This document shows, in pieces, positions 25,982 to 34,884 of a stretch of DNA of 64,000 bases. The position numbers were made by a program, and so were the translations under genes. Every line of letters begins with the position of its first letter. Positions within the stretch are counted from its first letter, which is position 1. Origin of the DNA: CAITSH01 sp945892985 (GTDB lineage: Bacteria > Pseudomonadota > Gammaproteobacteria > Burkholderiales > SG8-39); assembly GCA_945892985.1 (NCBI GenBank), contig CAMDDU010000002.1, positions 1-64,000 on the forward strand, given 5' to 3'. The notes under the pieces were generated by a model, which was not told the origin of the DNA, did no database searches, and worked only from the letters and a program-made list of their open reading frames with translations.

Positions 25982-26917
25982 TTAGTTGACGTCCCCGTTC
26001 ATGGCCTGTTGCTGCCGGGCGACGAACTCGGCTGTGCTGTCCATGCCGCGTAGCTGCAGTACGTAGTTGCGCACTGCGGCCTCCAGTAGCACGGCGAGGT
26101 TGCGACCGGCGACAACGGGTATGACGACTTTGCGCACGGTGACGCCCAGGATATCTTCCGACAACTCGTGCAGGGGGAGGCGCTCTATTTCGGCCAGACC
26201 CGGCTGGCTGGCGCGGTCAAGGTGCACGATGAGTTTCATTTTCATTTTCGGGCGCACCGCGGTTTCGCCAAATATGGTGCGGATATTGAGCATGCCCAAG
26301 CCCCGCACCTCAAGGAAATCTTTCAGCAGCGCGGGGCATCGCCCTTCCAGCGTCTGGGCGGCGATTTTGTAGATTTCCACCACGTCGTCAGCGACAAGGC
26401 CGTGGCCCCGGCTTATCAGTTCGAGGCCGAGCTCGCTTTTGCCGATGCCCGAATTACCTGTGATGAGCACGCCCAGTCCGAGCACGTCCATGAATACGCC
26501 ATGCCGCGTTTCCGTATCGGCGAGCGCCTTGGAGAGGTAGCGGCGCAGCGTTTCTATGACGTGGGCGGCCGGTTGTGGTGTGGCGAGCACGGCGATACCG
26601 CGTTGCTCCGATGCGGCAAGAAGCGGGCGGATGATGGCGGCGCCATCGGCGAGAATCAGAGCGGCCGGATTGCGCGCGAAAATATCCGCCACCATGCGCT
26701 CTAGCGCGGCGGTGCCAGCGGAATCGAGGTGCGCCGCCGCCAGGCTGCCGATCACCTGGATGCGGTTGGGGTGGATGAGGTTGAGATGCCCGATCAGGGC
26801 GGCTGCATCGCTGTCGCGCTGCAGTTCTGCGACCGCACCTTCGCGGCCGCACACCCAGCTCAGCTGGAGCTTGGCGGCGTTGTCATCATGCAGTTGCGCG
26901 ACGCTGGTCCGGGACAT
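25982..26917 (-). CDS. hprK: HPr kinase/phosphorylase
   Basis: A 311-aa HprK. The Walker A GNSGIGKSE is at 154-162, followed by LVADDVVEI and the HprK signature EVRGLGMLNIRTIFG. Start at ATG 26915-26917, inside the 3' end of ptsN (32-bp overlap). In betaproteobacteria HprK phosphorylates a serine of HPr or a related carrier and links carbon/nitrogen signals to PtsN; sugar-uptake PTS permeases are usually absent. Confidence 0.95.
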   Translation of the reverse strand: MSRTSVAQLHDDNAAKLQLSWVCGREGAVAELQRDSDAAALIGHLNLIHPNRIQVIGSLAAAHLDSAGTAALERMVADIFARNPAALILADGAAIIRPLLAASEQRGIAVLATPQPAAHVIETLRRYLSKALADTETRHGVFMDVLGLGVLITGNSGIGKSELGLELISRGHGLVADDVVEIYKIAAQTLEGRCPALLKDFLEVRGLGMLNIRTIFGETAVRPKMKMKLIVHLDRASQPGLAEIERLPLHELSEDILGVTVRKVVIPVVAGRNLAVLLEAAVRNYVLQLRGMDSTAEFVARQQQAMNGDVN

Positions 26918-27371
26918 TGGGTTGCCATGAGGCGAAAGTCTGGTGCAGCGATTGCGCGTCCGGTTCATTCGCCAGCTTCTGGCGGAAATCACGGTCGCTG
27001 AACATCTGGGCAAGTTCGGAGAGAATTTGCAGATGGGTTTCGTTGGCCTGCTCTGGCACCAGCAGCACGAACAGCAATCCCACCGGCTGGCCGTCCGGAG
27101 CGTCAAAGGCGACCGGGGTCTTTAAGCGCACAAAGGCGCCGACCGCTTCTTTGAGCCCATTGATGCGGCCGTGCGGAATGGCGACACCCTGACCAAGTCC
27201 TGTGGAACCGAGTCGCTCGCGTGCGAACAGGCTGTCGAACACCAGACTTCTAGCCACGCCCTGGTTGTTCTCAAACAATAGACCCGCCTGTTCGAAAAGG
27301 CGTTTCTTACTGCTTACTTCGAGGTCGAGGATGATGTTTGAGGCGGGGAGTAGTTTGGAAATGAGGTTCAT
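26886..27371 (-). CDS. ptsN: PTS IIA-like nitrogen-regulatory protein PtsN
   Basis: A 161-aa EIIA-Ntr protein. The phosphorylatable histidine is His67 in AIPHGRI; PVGLLFVLLVPEQANETHLQILSELAQ is typical for the domain. The start is set at ATG 27369-27371 (MNLISKLLP), the usual family opening; an ATG six codons earlier is possible. Its 3' end overlaps hprK, suggesting coupled translation. Confidence 0.94.
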   Translation of the reverse strand: MNLISKLLPASNIILDLEVSSKKRLFEQAGLLFENNQGVARSLVFDSLFARERLGSTGLGQGVAIPHGRINGLKEAVGAFVRLKTPVAFDAPDGQPVGLLFVLLVPEQANETHLQILSELAQMFSDRDFRQKLANEPDAQSLHQTFASWQPNVPDQRRATA

Positions 27372-27450
27372 AAGTGCCTGAATCGGCATACAAAAAACAG
27401 TCTTCGCCGGGTCGCCTGAGGAAGCGAGCGCGCCATTCTACCCCAATTCG

Positions 27451-27487
27451 ATACAGGGCAATGCCGCTGTCTGAATAGGCCCTGTAT
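27451..27487. terminator. Inverted repeat between hpf and ptsN
   Basis: ATACAGGGC (27451-27459) and GCCCTGTAT (27479-27487) form a perfect 9-bp stem with a 19-base loop, in the 149-bp gap between hpf and ptsN. It could reduce read-through from rpoN-hpf into ptsN-hprK or stabilise the upstream message. Confidence 0.45.
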
Positions 27488-27520
27488 TGGCGCTGCAATC
27501 ACGCCAGGCGAGCTGACGGC

Positions 27521-27847
27521 TTACTCCTCAGCCACGTTGTGGCGCTTGAGCGTATCGTGAGGATGCCCGTAGGCTTTGTCCTTGTATTTGAGGATCTGGC
27601 GGTCAAGCTTATCGACGAGCCCGTCGATGGATGCGTACATGTTTTCATCGATACATTCGACATGGATGTCCTTGCCGCGAACGTGCACGCTGACCTCCGC
27701 TTTTTGCAGCAACTTTTCGACGGACAGGATAACGTTGACGTCGATCACATTGTCAAAGTGCCGGATGACGCGATCCATCTTTGAGATAACGTACTCGCGC
27801 ATTGCCTGGGTAATTGCCACATGGTGCCCGCTGACCGTCAGATTCAT
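27521..27847 (-). CDS. hpf: Ribosome hibernation-promoting factor / sigma54 modulation protein
   Basis: A 108-aa short HPF. It opens with MNLTVSGHHVAITQAMREYV and contains DVNVILSVEKLLQKAEVSVHVRG and the terminal DKLDRQILKYKDKAYGH, all typical. The protein binds the 30S decoding region in stationary phase and promotes 100S dimers. It follows rpoN by 20 bp. Confidence 0.95.
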   Translation of the reverse strand: MNLTVSGHHVAITQAMREYVISKMDRVIRHFDNVIDVNVILSVEKLLQKAEVSVHVRGKDIHVECIDENMYASIDGLVDKLDRQILKYKDKAYGHPHDTLKRHNVAEE

Positions 27848-27867
27848 GTTGCATCTCCTTGTAAAGA

Positions 27868-29316
27868 CTAAAGGGCCTTGCGAAGATTGACCGGGGGGAT
27901 ATGCAGTGACTCACGATATTTTGCAATGGTTCGTCTTGCAACTACGATACCCTGCTGGCCGAGAATTTGCGAGATTTTGCTGTCGGAGAGGGGTTTTTTC
28001 TGGTCTTCGGCGGCGACCAGTTGTTTGATCAGGGCGCGGATGGCCGTGGCCGAGCAGGACCCCCCCGCTTCGGTGGCAACGTGACTGCCGAAAAAATACT
28101 TCAACTCGAATATGCCGCGCGGCGTGAACATGAACTTCTGTGTGGTGACCCTAGAGACGGTTGACTCGTGCAAGCCCAGCGTGTCGGCTATTTCACGCAG
28201 CACCAGCGGGCGCATAGCCACCTCGCCATGTTCGAAAAAATGCCGTTGGCGGTCGATGATGCACTGGGATACGCGCAGGATGGTGTCAAAGCGCTGCTGA
28301 ACGTTTTTGATGAGCCAGCGGGCCTCCTGCAGCTGGTGCGACAGCTGGCCGCTTGCGACGGAGCGGTTGTTTTGCAGTATATCGGCGTACATGCGATGGA
28401 TGCGCAGCTTGGGCATGGCGTCGCGGTTTAGCCGGGCGACCCAGACATTTTTTATTTTTTTCACCACCACATCGGGCACGATGTATCGCGTGGTTTGTGT
28501 CGAGAAGCGCGCGCCAGGGTGCGGGTTGAGGCTTTGTATGAGCAGTTGCGCTTCGCGCAACGCGTCGTCGTCGCACCCGAGCGAGCGTTTCAACCTGGCG
28601 AAGTCGCGACCCGCGAGCGCCGCCAGGTGGTCCTTCACGATGGCTTGCGCCAGATCGAGTCCGGGCGTTTTGGGCGGCATGATACGCAGTTGCAAGCCAA
28701 GGCATTCGGAGGGCGTGCGCGCGCCGATGCCGGCCGGTTCGAGCTGTTGCAGGTGATGCAGCGCAATCTGCAGTTCGTCCGGATCCACCTCCATGTCTTG
28801 CGGGACCATTTCGGCGATTTCTTCCAGAGACTGGGTCAGGTAGCCGTCATCGTCAAGATCCTCGATAAGCAGGGCGACCAGGCTGCGATCGCGCCTGGAC
28901 AGGTTGAGCAGCAGCAGTTGTTCGAGCATATGCTCGCGCAGTGACGGGGCTTCCGCCGCCTGTTGCGGGTAATCGCCGTCCTCTGAATCTTCACGGCTTC
29001 CGGATGAAGAGTGGGAGGGCGCATCCGTGAACCAGTCCTGGTCGTTCCCGGGGGTGTCGCTTGCGCTGGATTCGCCCGCGGGGGGCTCTGCCGCGGGGCT
29101 GTCAGAGGCGCTTGGCGTACTCGAAATCAGGGACGGTGCCTGGAAGGGCGTGTCGACCGGCATTTCCTCGCGCTCGAGCAGCGGGTTGTCAGCGAGAAAT
29201 TTTTCCAGTTCCTGGTTCAACTCAAGCGTTGAGAGTTGCAACAGGCGAATGGATTGCTGCAACTGCGGCGTCAGCGTCAGGTGCTGAGACAGTTTGAGTT
29301 GCAGGGTTTGCTTCAT
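27868..29316 (-). CDS. rpoN: RNA polymerase sigma-54 factor
   Basis: A 482-aa sigma54. The N-terminal glutamine-rich region I (LKLSQHLTLTPQLQQSIRLLQ) that contacts activators, an acidic region II (~50-115), the core-binding/HTH part (HESTVSRVTTQKFM) and the C-terminal RpoN box ARRTIAKYRE are all intact. It needs AAA+ activators; one with an intact GAFTGA motif is encoded at 52.8-54.3 kb, and a pilin promoter of sigma54 type is seen at 35.6 kb. Located directly after lptB, as in many proteobacteria. Confidence 0.97.
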   Translation of the reverse strand: MKQTLQLKLSQHLTLTPQLQQSIRLLQLSTLELNQELEKFLADNPLLEREEMPVDTPFQAPSLISSTPSASDSPAAEPPAGESSASDTPGNDQDWFTDAPSHSSSGSREDSEDGDYPQQAAEAPSLREHMLEQLLLLNLSRRDRSLVALLIEDLDDDGYLTQSLEEIAEMVPQDMEVDPDELQIALHHLQQLEPAGIGARTPSECLGLQLRIMPPKTPGLDLAQAIVKDHLAALAGRDFARLKRSLGCDDDALREAQLLIQSLNPHPGARFSTQTTRYIVPDVVVKKIKNVWVARLNRDAMPKLRIHRMYADILQNNRSVASGQLSHQLQEARWLIKNVQQRFDTILRVSQCIIDRQRHFFEHGEVAMRPLVLREIADTLGLHESTVSRVTTQKFMFTPRGIFELKYFFGSHVATEAGGSCSATAIRALIKQLVAAEDQKKPLSDSKISQILGQQGIVVARRTIAKYRESLHIPPVNLRKAL

Positions 29317-29341
29317 ATTCGGGGGTGGTTCTGCGGAACGG

Positions 29342-30064
29342 CTAAAGGCGGAAATTCTCGCCCAGATAAACGCGCCTTACGGTTTCATTATAGACAATTT
29401 CATCCGGGTTGCCAGAAGCGAGAACGGTGCCTTCATTGATGATATAGGCGCGGTCGCAGATTCCCAGCGTCTCGCGCACATTGTGGTCGGTGATCAGGAT
29501 GCCGATGCCACGCTCTTTCAGAAAAACGATGATTTTCTGGATGTCGATGACGGCGATCGGGTCTACCCCGGCGAAGGGTTCGTCCAGCAGTACGAACGCC
29601 GGTCGCATTGCGAGTGCGCGGGCGATTTCCACCCTGCGCCGTTCACCGCCGGACAATGACATAGCCATGGCGCTGCGCAAATGAGCGATGTGCAGGTCAT
29701 CAAGCAGTTCCGTCAGGCGCTTTTCACCTTCCGCGCCAGTCACGCCCTGCAGTTCCAGCACGGCCTGAATGTTGTCCTGCACCGAGAGTTTGCGGAATAC
29801 CGAGGCTTCCTGGGGAAGATACGACAGCCCCATTTTTGCGCGGCGGTGTATGGGCATTCGGCTGATGTTGGTGTCGTCGAGTTCGATGCGCCCGCCGTCC
29901 ACCGCCACGAGCCCAACAATCATATAAAAGCACGTGGTTTTTCCGGCGCCGTTGGGGCCGAGCAGTCCGACGACTTCGCCGCTTGAAACATCGAGCGAGA
30001 CATCTTGCACTACCGTGCGCGACTTATAGCGCTTTTTCAGGCTGAGTGCCCGTAGCGTGCTCAT
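29342..30064 (-). CDS. lptB: LPS export ABC transporter ATP-binding protein LptB
   Basis: A 240-aa ATPase of the LptB2FGC LPS exporter. Walker A GPNGAGKTT near residue 36, LSGGERRRVEIARAL signature, Walker B FVLLDEPFAGVDPIA, and TDHNVRETL. LptF/LptG are not in this window. It forms a run with lptA, lptC, kdsC and kdsD. Confidence 0.96.
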   Translation of the reverse strand: MSTLRALSLKKRYKSRTVVQDVSLDVSSGEVVGLLGPNGAGKTTCFYMIVGLVAVDGGRIELDDTNISRMPIHRRAKMGLSYLPQEASVFRKLSVQDNIQAVLELQGVTGAEGEKRLTELLDDLHIAHLRSAMAMSLSGGERRRVEIARALAMRPAFVLLDEPFAGVDPIAVIDIQKIIVFLKERGIGILITDHNVRETLGICDRAYIINEGTVLASGNPDEIVYNETVRRVYLGENFRL

Positions 30065-30094
30065 GGCGGGGGAAGACGGCGCGGAAAAATGCGA

Positions 30095-30721
30095 TTACTC
30101 GGTCCGCGGGTTGGCGATCCCGGGTGCTGGTTTCAGCTTGACCGGTTCTGGTGGTGGCGTTGTGGCGGAAGAAGCGGGTTTATCCTTGGATTTGGGCTGG
30201 ATGATGGCGCGCACGCGCGCGTTTGGCTGTCCGCCGGACACGACGGGCGCGTCTTTGCCAGACTGCACGCGGAAAAATTCGGTTTTGGCATCATAGGCAA
30301 TGTAATTGCCGCGGGTTTCATCGAGATCCCGGTTTAACTTGGCGCGCATGAAAAATTCGACGAATTCCTTTTTGCCGTCATATTCAATGCGGTCGGCTTC
30401 GCCATAGATCCACTCGTCCACGCCCTCACGCTTTTGACGGAAGGTGGCGAGGTTGCCGGTGGCGGTGCCGAACTGGAAGCCGTCGCCGTCCTGGCGCACC
30501 ACGACCTTGTCGCCGCGTATCTGCATCGTGCCCTGGGTGACCACGACCCGGCCCTCGAAGATCGAGACCTGGCGGTTGTCGTCTACTGTGAGTTTGTCCG
30601 CTTCGACGTTGACGGGCTTGTCGCGATCGGCTTTTTCCGACAACACCACACCCGCGTGCAAGAGCGTGAATGCGGCGCAGAGGATACGGGCGGTTAGTGC
30701 GAGTTCAGTTTTGGCGTACAA
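30095..30721 (-). CDS. lptA: LPS transport periplasmic protein LptA
   Basis: A 208-aa LptA with signal peptide (ALTARILCAAFTLLHAGVVL) and the OstA-like core KPVNVEADKLTVDDNRQVSIFEGRVVVTQGTMQI. The best start is TTG 30719-30721, preceded at five bases by AAGGGGAAG; it lies 17 bp inside the end of lptC. The longer upstream open frame belongs to lptC-antiphase sequence and is not used. It forms the periplasmic bridge for LPS between LptC and LptD. The C-terminal proline-rich tail is extra. Confidence 0.88.
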   Translation of the reverse strand: MYAKTELALTARILCAAFTLLHAGVVLSEKADRDKPVNVEADKLTVDDNRQVSIFEGRVVVTQGTMQIRGDKVVVRQDGDGFQFGTATGNLATFRQKREGVDEWIYGEADRIEYDGKKEFVEFFMRAKLNRDLDETRGNYIAYDAKTEFFRVQSGKDAPVVSGGQPNARVRAIIQPKSKDKPASSATTPPPEPVKLKPAPGIANPRTE

Positions 30722-31280
30722 AGCTTCCCCTTGCCTGCGATCGTAGAATGAATGTCCGCGCTTTTCTGTCGGCGTCCATGCCCACTCCCTTGAGAATCGA
30801 ATTTCCCTGTACGATGACCACCGGGTCATCGGTGTGTGCCGTGTCCGAGTTTTGGTCGATACGAAGGCGCTCGGTGGTCACACGCAGTTCAGGCTGCTCT
30901 TCGCCGGCCTCACGTAAAACCACGACATCGCCATAGAAAACCGCTTCATTTCCGTTCGGTGACAACTCCGCCTCGCGGGCGGTGATGCGGGTCGGCGGGG
31001 CATCGGGCGAAAAACTGGCTATGCGTGGCTGCTCAAGGTGCGACGTTTCATTGTCAGGGTAATGTACCATTTTTTTGGCGCTGAGCGAGTAGCCGGGAGC
31101 GCCGTTCGCGCCATGTTTCACCGAGGTGAAGTTTTCGATGATCAGGTCGGGATCGTGGCGCTGTGCGGCGGCACCTGTTGATATCGGCGCCTGGACCGCC
31201 TGTTCGAGCCAGAAAGTGATTGCTGCAAGCAGCAGCATCAATGCTAGTGGCAGTATGCCGGCGACCGGGCTTCTTTTCAT
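30705..31280 (-). CDS. lptC: LPS export system protein LptC
   Basis: A 191-aa bitopic inner-membrane protein: one N-terminal helix (AGILPLALMLLLAAITFWLE) and a periplasmic OstA-like domain (DLIIENFTSVKHGANGAPGY, SLSAKKMVHYP). Start ATG 31278-31280 overlaps the kdsC stop by four bases (ATGA). It receives LPS from LptB2FG and passes it to LptA. Confidence 0.93.
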   Translation of the reverse strand: MKRSPVAGILPLALMLLLAAITFWLEQAVQAPISTGAAAQRHDPDLIIENFTSVKHGANGAPGYSLSAKKMVHYPDNETSHLEQPRIASFSPDAPPTRITAREAELSPNGNEAVFYGDVVVLREAGEEQPELRVTTERLRIDQNSDTAHTDDPVVIVQGNSILKGVGMDADRKARTFILRSQARGSFVRQN

Positions 31281-31801
31281 GTGCGGTATGCTGCTGTGGC
31301 GGCGTCCAGCTTTTCTTGCGCGCGCAGAATGAACTCGCATACTTCCCGTGCTGCCCCATGACCCCCGTCACGGGTGGAAATGTAGTGAGACACCTGTTTG
31401 ACCGCATCGGTCGCCTGTGGCACCGTTGCGGCAAAACCGCAGCGCGACAACAGGGCGAGGTCTGGCAGGTCATCGCCCATGTAGCCGATCTGATCCTGTC
31501 GCAGGCCGGTTTTTTCGAGAAGATCGCCGCAAGCTGCGAGTTTGTCCTGTACCCCCTGGTAAAGGTGCGTCACGCCGAGTTCGCGGGCGCGCATCGCGAC
31601 GCTGGCGGAATTGCGTCCGGTGATGATGGCGATAGCGACACCGTTCTCACGCAGCATTTTCATGCCGTGGCCATCGAGCGAGTTGAACGCCTTGAATTCT
31701 TCGCCGCCGGCGCCCACGAACAGCGTTCCATCGGTGAGGATGCCGTCGACATCAAACGCCATCAGGGCGATGTTGCGCGCGCGATCGAGGGCGGATCGCA
31801 T
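31277..31801 (-). CDS. kdsC: 3-deoxy-D-manno-octulosonate 8-phosphate phosphatase
   Basis: A 174-aa HAD phosphatase. DVDGILTDG gives the nucleophile Asp17 and acid/base Asp19; ITGRNSASV, LYQGVQDK and MGDDLPDLALL complete the motifs. It hydrolyses KDO-8-phosphate in the LPS core pathway. The start shares one base with the kdsD stop (TAATG). Confidence 0.96.
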   Translation of the reverse strand: MRSALDRARNIALMAFDVDGILTDGTLFVGAGGEEFKAFNSLDGHGMKMLRENGVAIAIITGRNSASVAMRARELGVTHLYQGVQDKLAACGDLLEKTGLRQDQIGYMGDDLPDLALLSRCGFAATVPQATDAVKQVSHYISTRDGGHGAAREVCEFILRAQEKLDAATAAYRT

Positions 31802-32796
31802 TAAATCACTTTGGCGCGGAACAGGTCGTGCATATTCAGGGCGCCGACCAGCGTGCCGGAGGCGTTGACAACGAGCAGTTGGTTAAGCTTGCCGCTCTCC
31901 ATTATCTGCACCGCCTCGGCCGCCAGCTTGTTTGCTGTGATGGTACGGGGCGCCCCGGTCATCATCTGGGCGATGGGCGTGGCGCGGACATCCAGGGGCC
32001 GGTCGAGGGCGCGACGCAAATCGCCGTCGGTAAATATCCCCAGTACCGCCCCGGACGCGTTCACGACCGCGGTCATGCCCATGCTTTTTTTTGACATCTC
32101 GATCAGCGCCTCGGCGAAAGTCGCTGTGTGTCCAACCGAGGGTACGGCGTCGCCGGTGCGCATGACATCGCTGACATGGGTTAGCAGCCGGCGCCCGAGG
32201 TTTCCGCCCGGATGGGATCGCGCGAAATCATCGGCCCCAAACCCGCGCGCATCGAGCAGAGCCACGGCGAGCGCATCGCCCAGGGCGAGGGCGGCGGTTG
32301 TGCTTGCCGTCGGGGCAAGATTGAGGGGGCACGCTTCCTTTTCGACCCCGGCATCCAGGTGCACGTCCGCCTGCTGCGCCAGGGTGGAGCCGGCATTCCC
32401 GGTGATGGCGATAAGCTTTGCGCCTTCGCGCTTGATCATCGGAATGATGGCCAGCAGTTCGGCGCTTTCGCCGGAGTTGGAAAGTGCGATCAGCACATCA
32501 TCGCGCGTGATCATGCCGAGGTCGCCGTGGCTTGCCTCGGCGGGATGGACAAAATAGGCGGGTGTTCCCGTGCTCGCCATGGTTGAGGCAATTTTGCGGG
32601 CGATATGCCCTGATTTTCCGATACCGCTCACCACAACCCGCCCCTGGGAGGCGAGTACCAGATTTACGGCGTCGAGAAAACGGCCGTCGATGCGCTCGAT
32701 CAGCGCGCGCACCGCCTCCGCTTCTATCGCGAGCACCTGCCGCGCGAGGGCAAGGGGGCCGGACGAATCGAGCGGTGTTGGATTGGATTGGCTCAT
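31801..32796 (-). CDS. kdsD: D-arabinose 5-phosphate isomerase
   Basis: A 331-aa isomerase (KdsD/KpsF) giving arabinose 5-phosphate for KDO. The SIS domain shows VVVSGIGKSGHIARKIASTM, FVHPAEASHGDLGM and ALSNSGES; two CBS domains follow (near VSDVMRTGDAVP and IAQMMTGAPRTI). The start is ATG 32794-32796; the further upstream open frame overlaps the divergent promoter and is rejected. Confidence 0.95.
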   Translation of the reverse strand: MSQSNPTPLDSSGPLALARQVLAIEAEAVRALIERIDGRFLDAVNLVLASQGRVVVSGIGKSGHIARKIASTMASTGTPAYFVHPAEASHGDLGMITRDDVLIALSNSGESAELLAIIPMIKREGAKLIAITGNAGSTLAQQADVHLDAGVEKEACPLNLAPTASTTAALALGDALAVALLDARGFGADDFARSHPGGNLGRRLLTHVSDVMRTGDAVPSVGHTATFAEALIEMSKKSMGMTAVVNASGAVLGIFTDGDLRRALDRPLDVRATPIAQMMTGAPRTITANKLAAEAVQIMESGKLNQLLVVNASGTLVGALNMHDLFRAKVI

Positions 32797-32854
32797 GGAA
32801 GATACTGATATTATCGGCTTAAAGTATAACATTCGACTGTTCAAGGCCACCCCG
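32797..32854. promoter_or_regulatory. Divergent promoter region kdsD / Kef-type antiporter
   Basis: A 58-bp AT-rich gap separates the divergent starts. TATTAT and TATAAC on the plus strand and TATACT and GATAAT on the minus strand are possible -10 boxes; none has a clear -35 partner, so individual assignments are not made. Confidence 0.4.
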
Positions 32855-34825
32855 ATGAATACCACGCTGGAGCTTGTTCTTGTGCTGTTGGCGAGCGTCG
32901 TGGGCGTGGTGGCGCTCGCACGCAAGCTGCACCTGCCGCCGATGCTCGGCTACCTTCTTGTCGGCATTGTCATCGGACCTCACGCCTTGGGTTGGATACC
33001 CGAGAGCGAGGGAACCAGCCATCTGGCCGAGTTTGGGGTGGTTTTCCTGATGTTCTCCATCGGTCTTGAGTTCAGCTTGCAGCGGCTTATGGCGATGCGG
33101 CGAATCGTCTTTGGGCTGGGTGGTGCCCAGGTTGTTTTGACGGTGTTGGCTGCCGTTGCGATTTTCATGCTCATTGGCGCCGGGTGGAAAACGGGCATCG
33201 TGCTCGGCGGTGCGCTGGCAATGTCCTCTACGGCGATAGTGATCAAGCTGGTCGCGGAGCGCATGGAAATGGAGTCTGCGCATGGCCGCGAGATTGTCGG
33301 GATCCTGTTGTTCCAGGATCTTGCCGTTGTCCCGCTGCTGATAATTCTCCCGGCGTTGTCACAGCCCCCCGAGGAACTCGCGCAACATCTGCTTTGGGCG
33401 GCGCTGAAGGCAGCAGTCGTGCTCGGCGTGCTGTTGTTTTTTGGGCAACGCGTCATGCGCGCCTGGTTTCACACCATCGCCTTGCGCCGCTCGCGTGAGT
33501 TGTTCATGCTCAATGTCCTGCTGATCACCTTGGGGCTTGCGTGGCTGACCAATCTGGCTGGTTTGTCGCTCGCGCTGGGTGCCTTTCTTGCGGGAATGCT
33601 TATCTCGGAGACCGAATACAGGCACCAGGTCGAGGATGACATCAAGCCGTTCAGGGATGTTCTGCTGGGCTTGTTTTTCGTCACCATAGGCATGTTGCTC
33701 GACCTGCGTGTGGTCGCGGACCATTTTTGGCTTGTGCTGGGGCTGCTCGTCGGGCCGTTGCTGTTCAAGTTTTTGCTCATCGCAGCCTTGTCCAGGGGGC
33801 TGGGTGGTTCTCCCGGGACTGCGCTGCGCACCGGGTTGGGACTCGCGCAGGCCGGAGAGTTTGGATTCGTCATTCTGTCCACCGTCAGCGGCGTGTCCCT
33901 GGTACCGGAGCAATGGATGCAACCGATTCTCGCAGCGATGCTGCTGTCCATGCTGATTGCGCCGCTGCTAATTCATTACAGCAACGCCGTGGCGCTGAGG
34001 TTCGCGCGGTCGGAATGGATGACGCGATCGCTCGAATTGCATCGCATTGCGGCGCTGAGCATTACTGTGGAAAAACACGTGGTGATTTGCGGCTATGGCC
34101 GCACAGGCCAGAATCTTGCCCGCCTTTTAGAGCAGGAGGGGATAGGCTATGTCGCCCTTGACCTGGATCCGGAGCGTGTTGCCGACGCGGCGGCGGCGGG
34201 TGATTCGGTGGTGTACGGCGACAGCGCGCGTAGCGAAACCCTGGTGGCCGCCGGTCTCACGCGCGCCAGCGCCCTGGTGATTTCATTTCATGACACGCCG
34301 GCATCGTTGAAAATCATCCACCATGCGCAACAGATCATCCCGTCGTTGCCGGTTATTGTGCGAACGCGCGACGATGCCGATATGGACCGGTTGCAAAAGG
34401 CGGGCGCGGCTGAGGTCGTTCCCGACACGTTTGAATCCAGCATGATGCTTGGCACGCATGCCCTGGTCTTGATGGGTGTTCCGTTGAAACGCGTGGTTCG
34501 TCGCATTCGCGATATTCGCAACAAGCGTTATGAGTTATTGCGTGGATTTTTTCATGGCGAAGGTGACGAGGCGAATGACCTTGACGAGGCGGGGCAGGCG
34601 CATCTGCATTCAGTCACCTTGTCTGTGGCGAGCCGTGCCACCGGTCTCACGCTGGGCGAACTTGCGCTCGAAGCCCTCGGTGTGCAGGTGGTGGCGGTGC
34701 GGCACGGACGCGTTCGTATCGCGCTGCCGCCACTAACGATGCGCCTTGCGTCTGACGATGTCGTGGTGGTGCTAGGCAAGCCAGAACAGGTTGCTGCGGC
34801 GGAGATTCGTATCCAGACCGGCTAA
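32855..34825 (+). CDS. Monovalent cation:proton antiporter-2 (KefB/KefC-type) with RCK domains
   Basis: A 656-aa protein. About 12 transmembrane segments of the Na+/H+ exchanger fold occupy residues 1-385 (LARKLHLPPMLGYLLVGIVIGPHALG, GLALGAFLAGMLISETEYRHQ-like stretch near 235). An RCK_N/TrkA-N domain starts near 408 (VVICGYGRTGQNLARLLE) and an RCK_C/TrkA-C domain ends the protein. It likely mediates K+ efflux or K+/H+ exchange gated by nucleotide or glutathione adducts. ATG 32855 is selected because upstream frame overlaps kdsD. Confidence 0.92.
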   Translation: MNTTLELVLVLLASVVGVVALARKLHLPPMLGYLLVGIVIGPHALGWIPESEGTSHLAEFGVVFLMFSIGLEFSLQRLMAMRRIVFGLGGAQVVLTVLAAVAIFMLIGAGWKTGIVLGGALAMSSTAIVIKLVAERMEMESAHGREIVGILLFQDLAVVPLLIILPALSQPPEELAQHLLWAALKAAVVLGVLLFFGQRVMRAWFHTIALRRSRELFMLNVLLITLGLAWLTNLAGLSLALGAFLAGMLISETEYRHQVEDDIKPFRDVLLGLFFVTIGMLLDLRVVADHFWLVLGLLVGPLLFKFLLIAALSRGLGGSPGTALRTGLGLAQAGEFGFVILSTVSGVSLVPEQWMQPILAAMLLSMLIAPLLIHYSNAVALRFARSEWMTRSLELHRIAALSITVEKHVVICGYGRTGQNLARLLEQEGIGYVALDLDPERVADAAAAGDSVVYGDSARSETLVAAGLTRASALVISFHDTPASLKIIHHAQQIIPSLPVIVRTRDDADMDRLQKAGAAEVVPDTFESSMMLGTHALVLMGVPLKRVVRRIRDIRNKRYELLRGFFHGEGDEANDLDEAGQAHLHSVTLSVASRATGLTLGELALEALGVQVVAVRHGRVRIALPPLTMRLASDDVVVVLGKPEQVAAAEIRIQTG

Positions 34826-34840
34826 AAAAACGCCGGCAAT

Positions 34841-34867
34841 AAAAAAGCCCGCACTGGCGGGCTTTTT
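34841..34867. terminator. Bidirectional intrinsic terminator
   Basis: GCCCGC (34847-34852), loop ACTG, GCGGGC (34857-34862), flanked by six A on the left and five T on the right, so it works on both strands. It lies between the antiporter gene and the pilin gene whose 3' ends face each other. Confidence 0.92.
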
Positions 34868-34884
34868 CTTTTGCTGAATGCGTA

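Noticed and set aside
25982..27106. Longer HprK starting near 27106
   Set aside because: The extra 63 residues are cysteine-rich out-of-frame translation of ptsN; ATG 26917 gives the normal family length.
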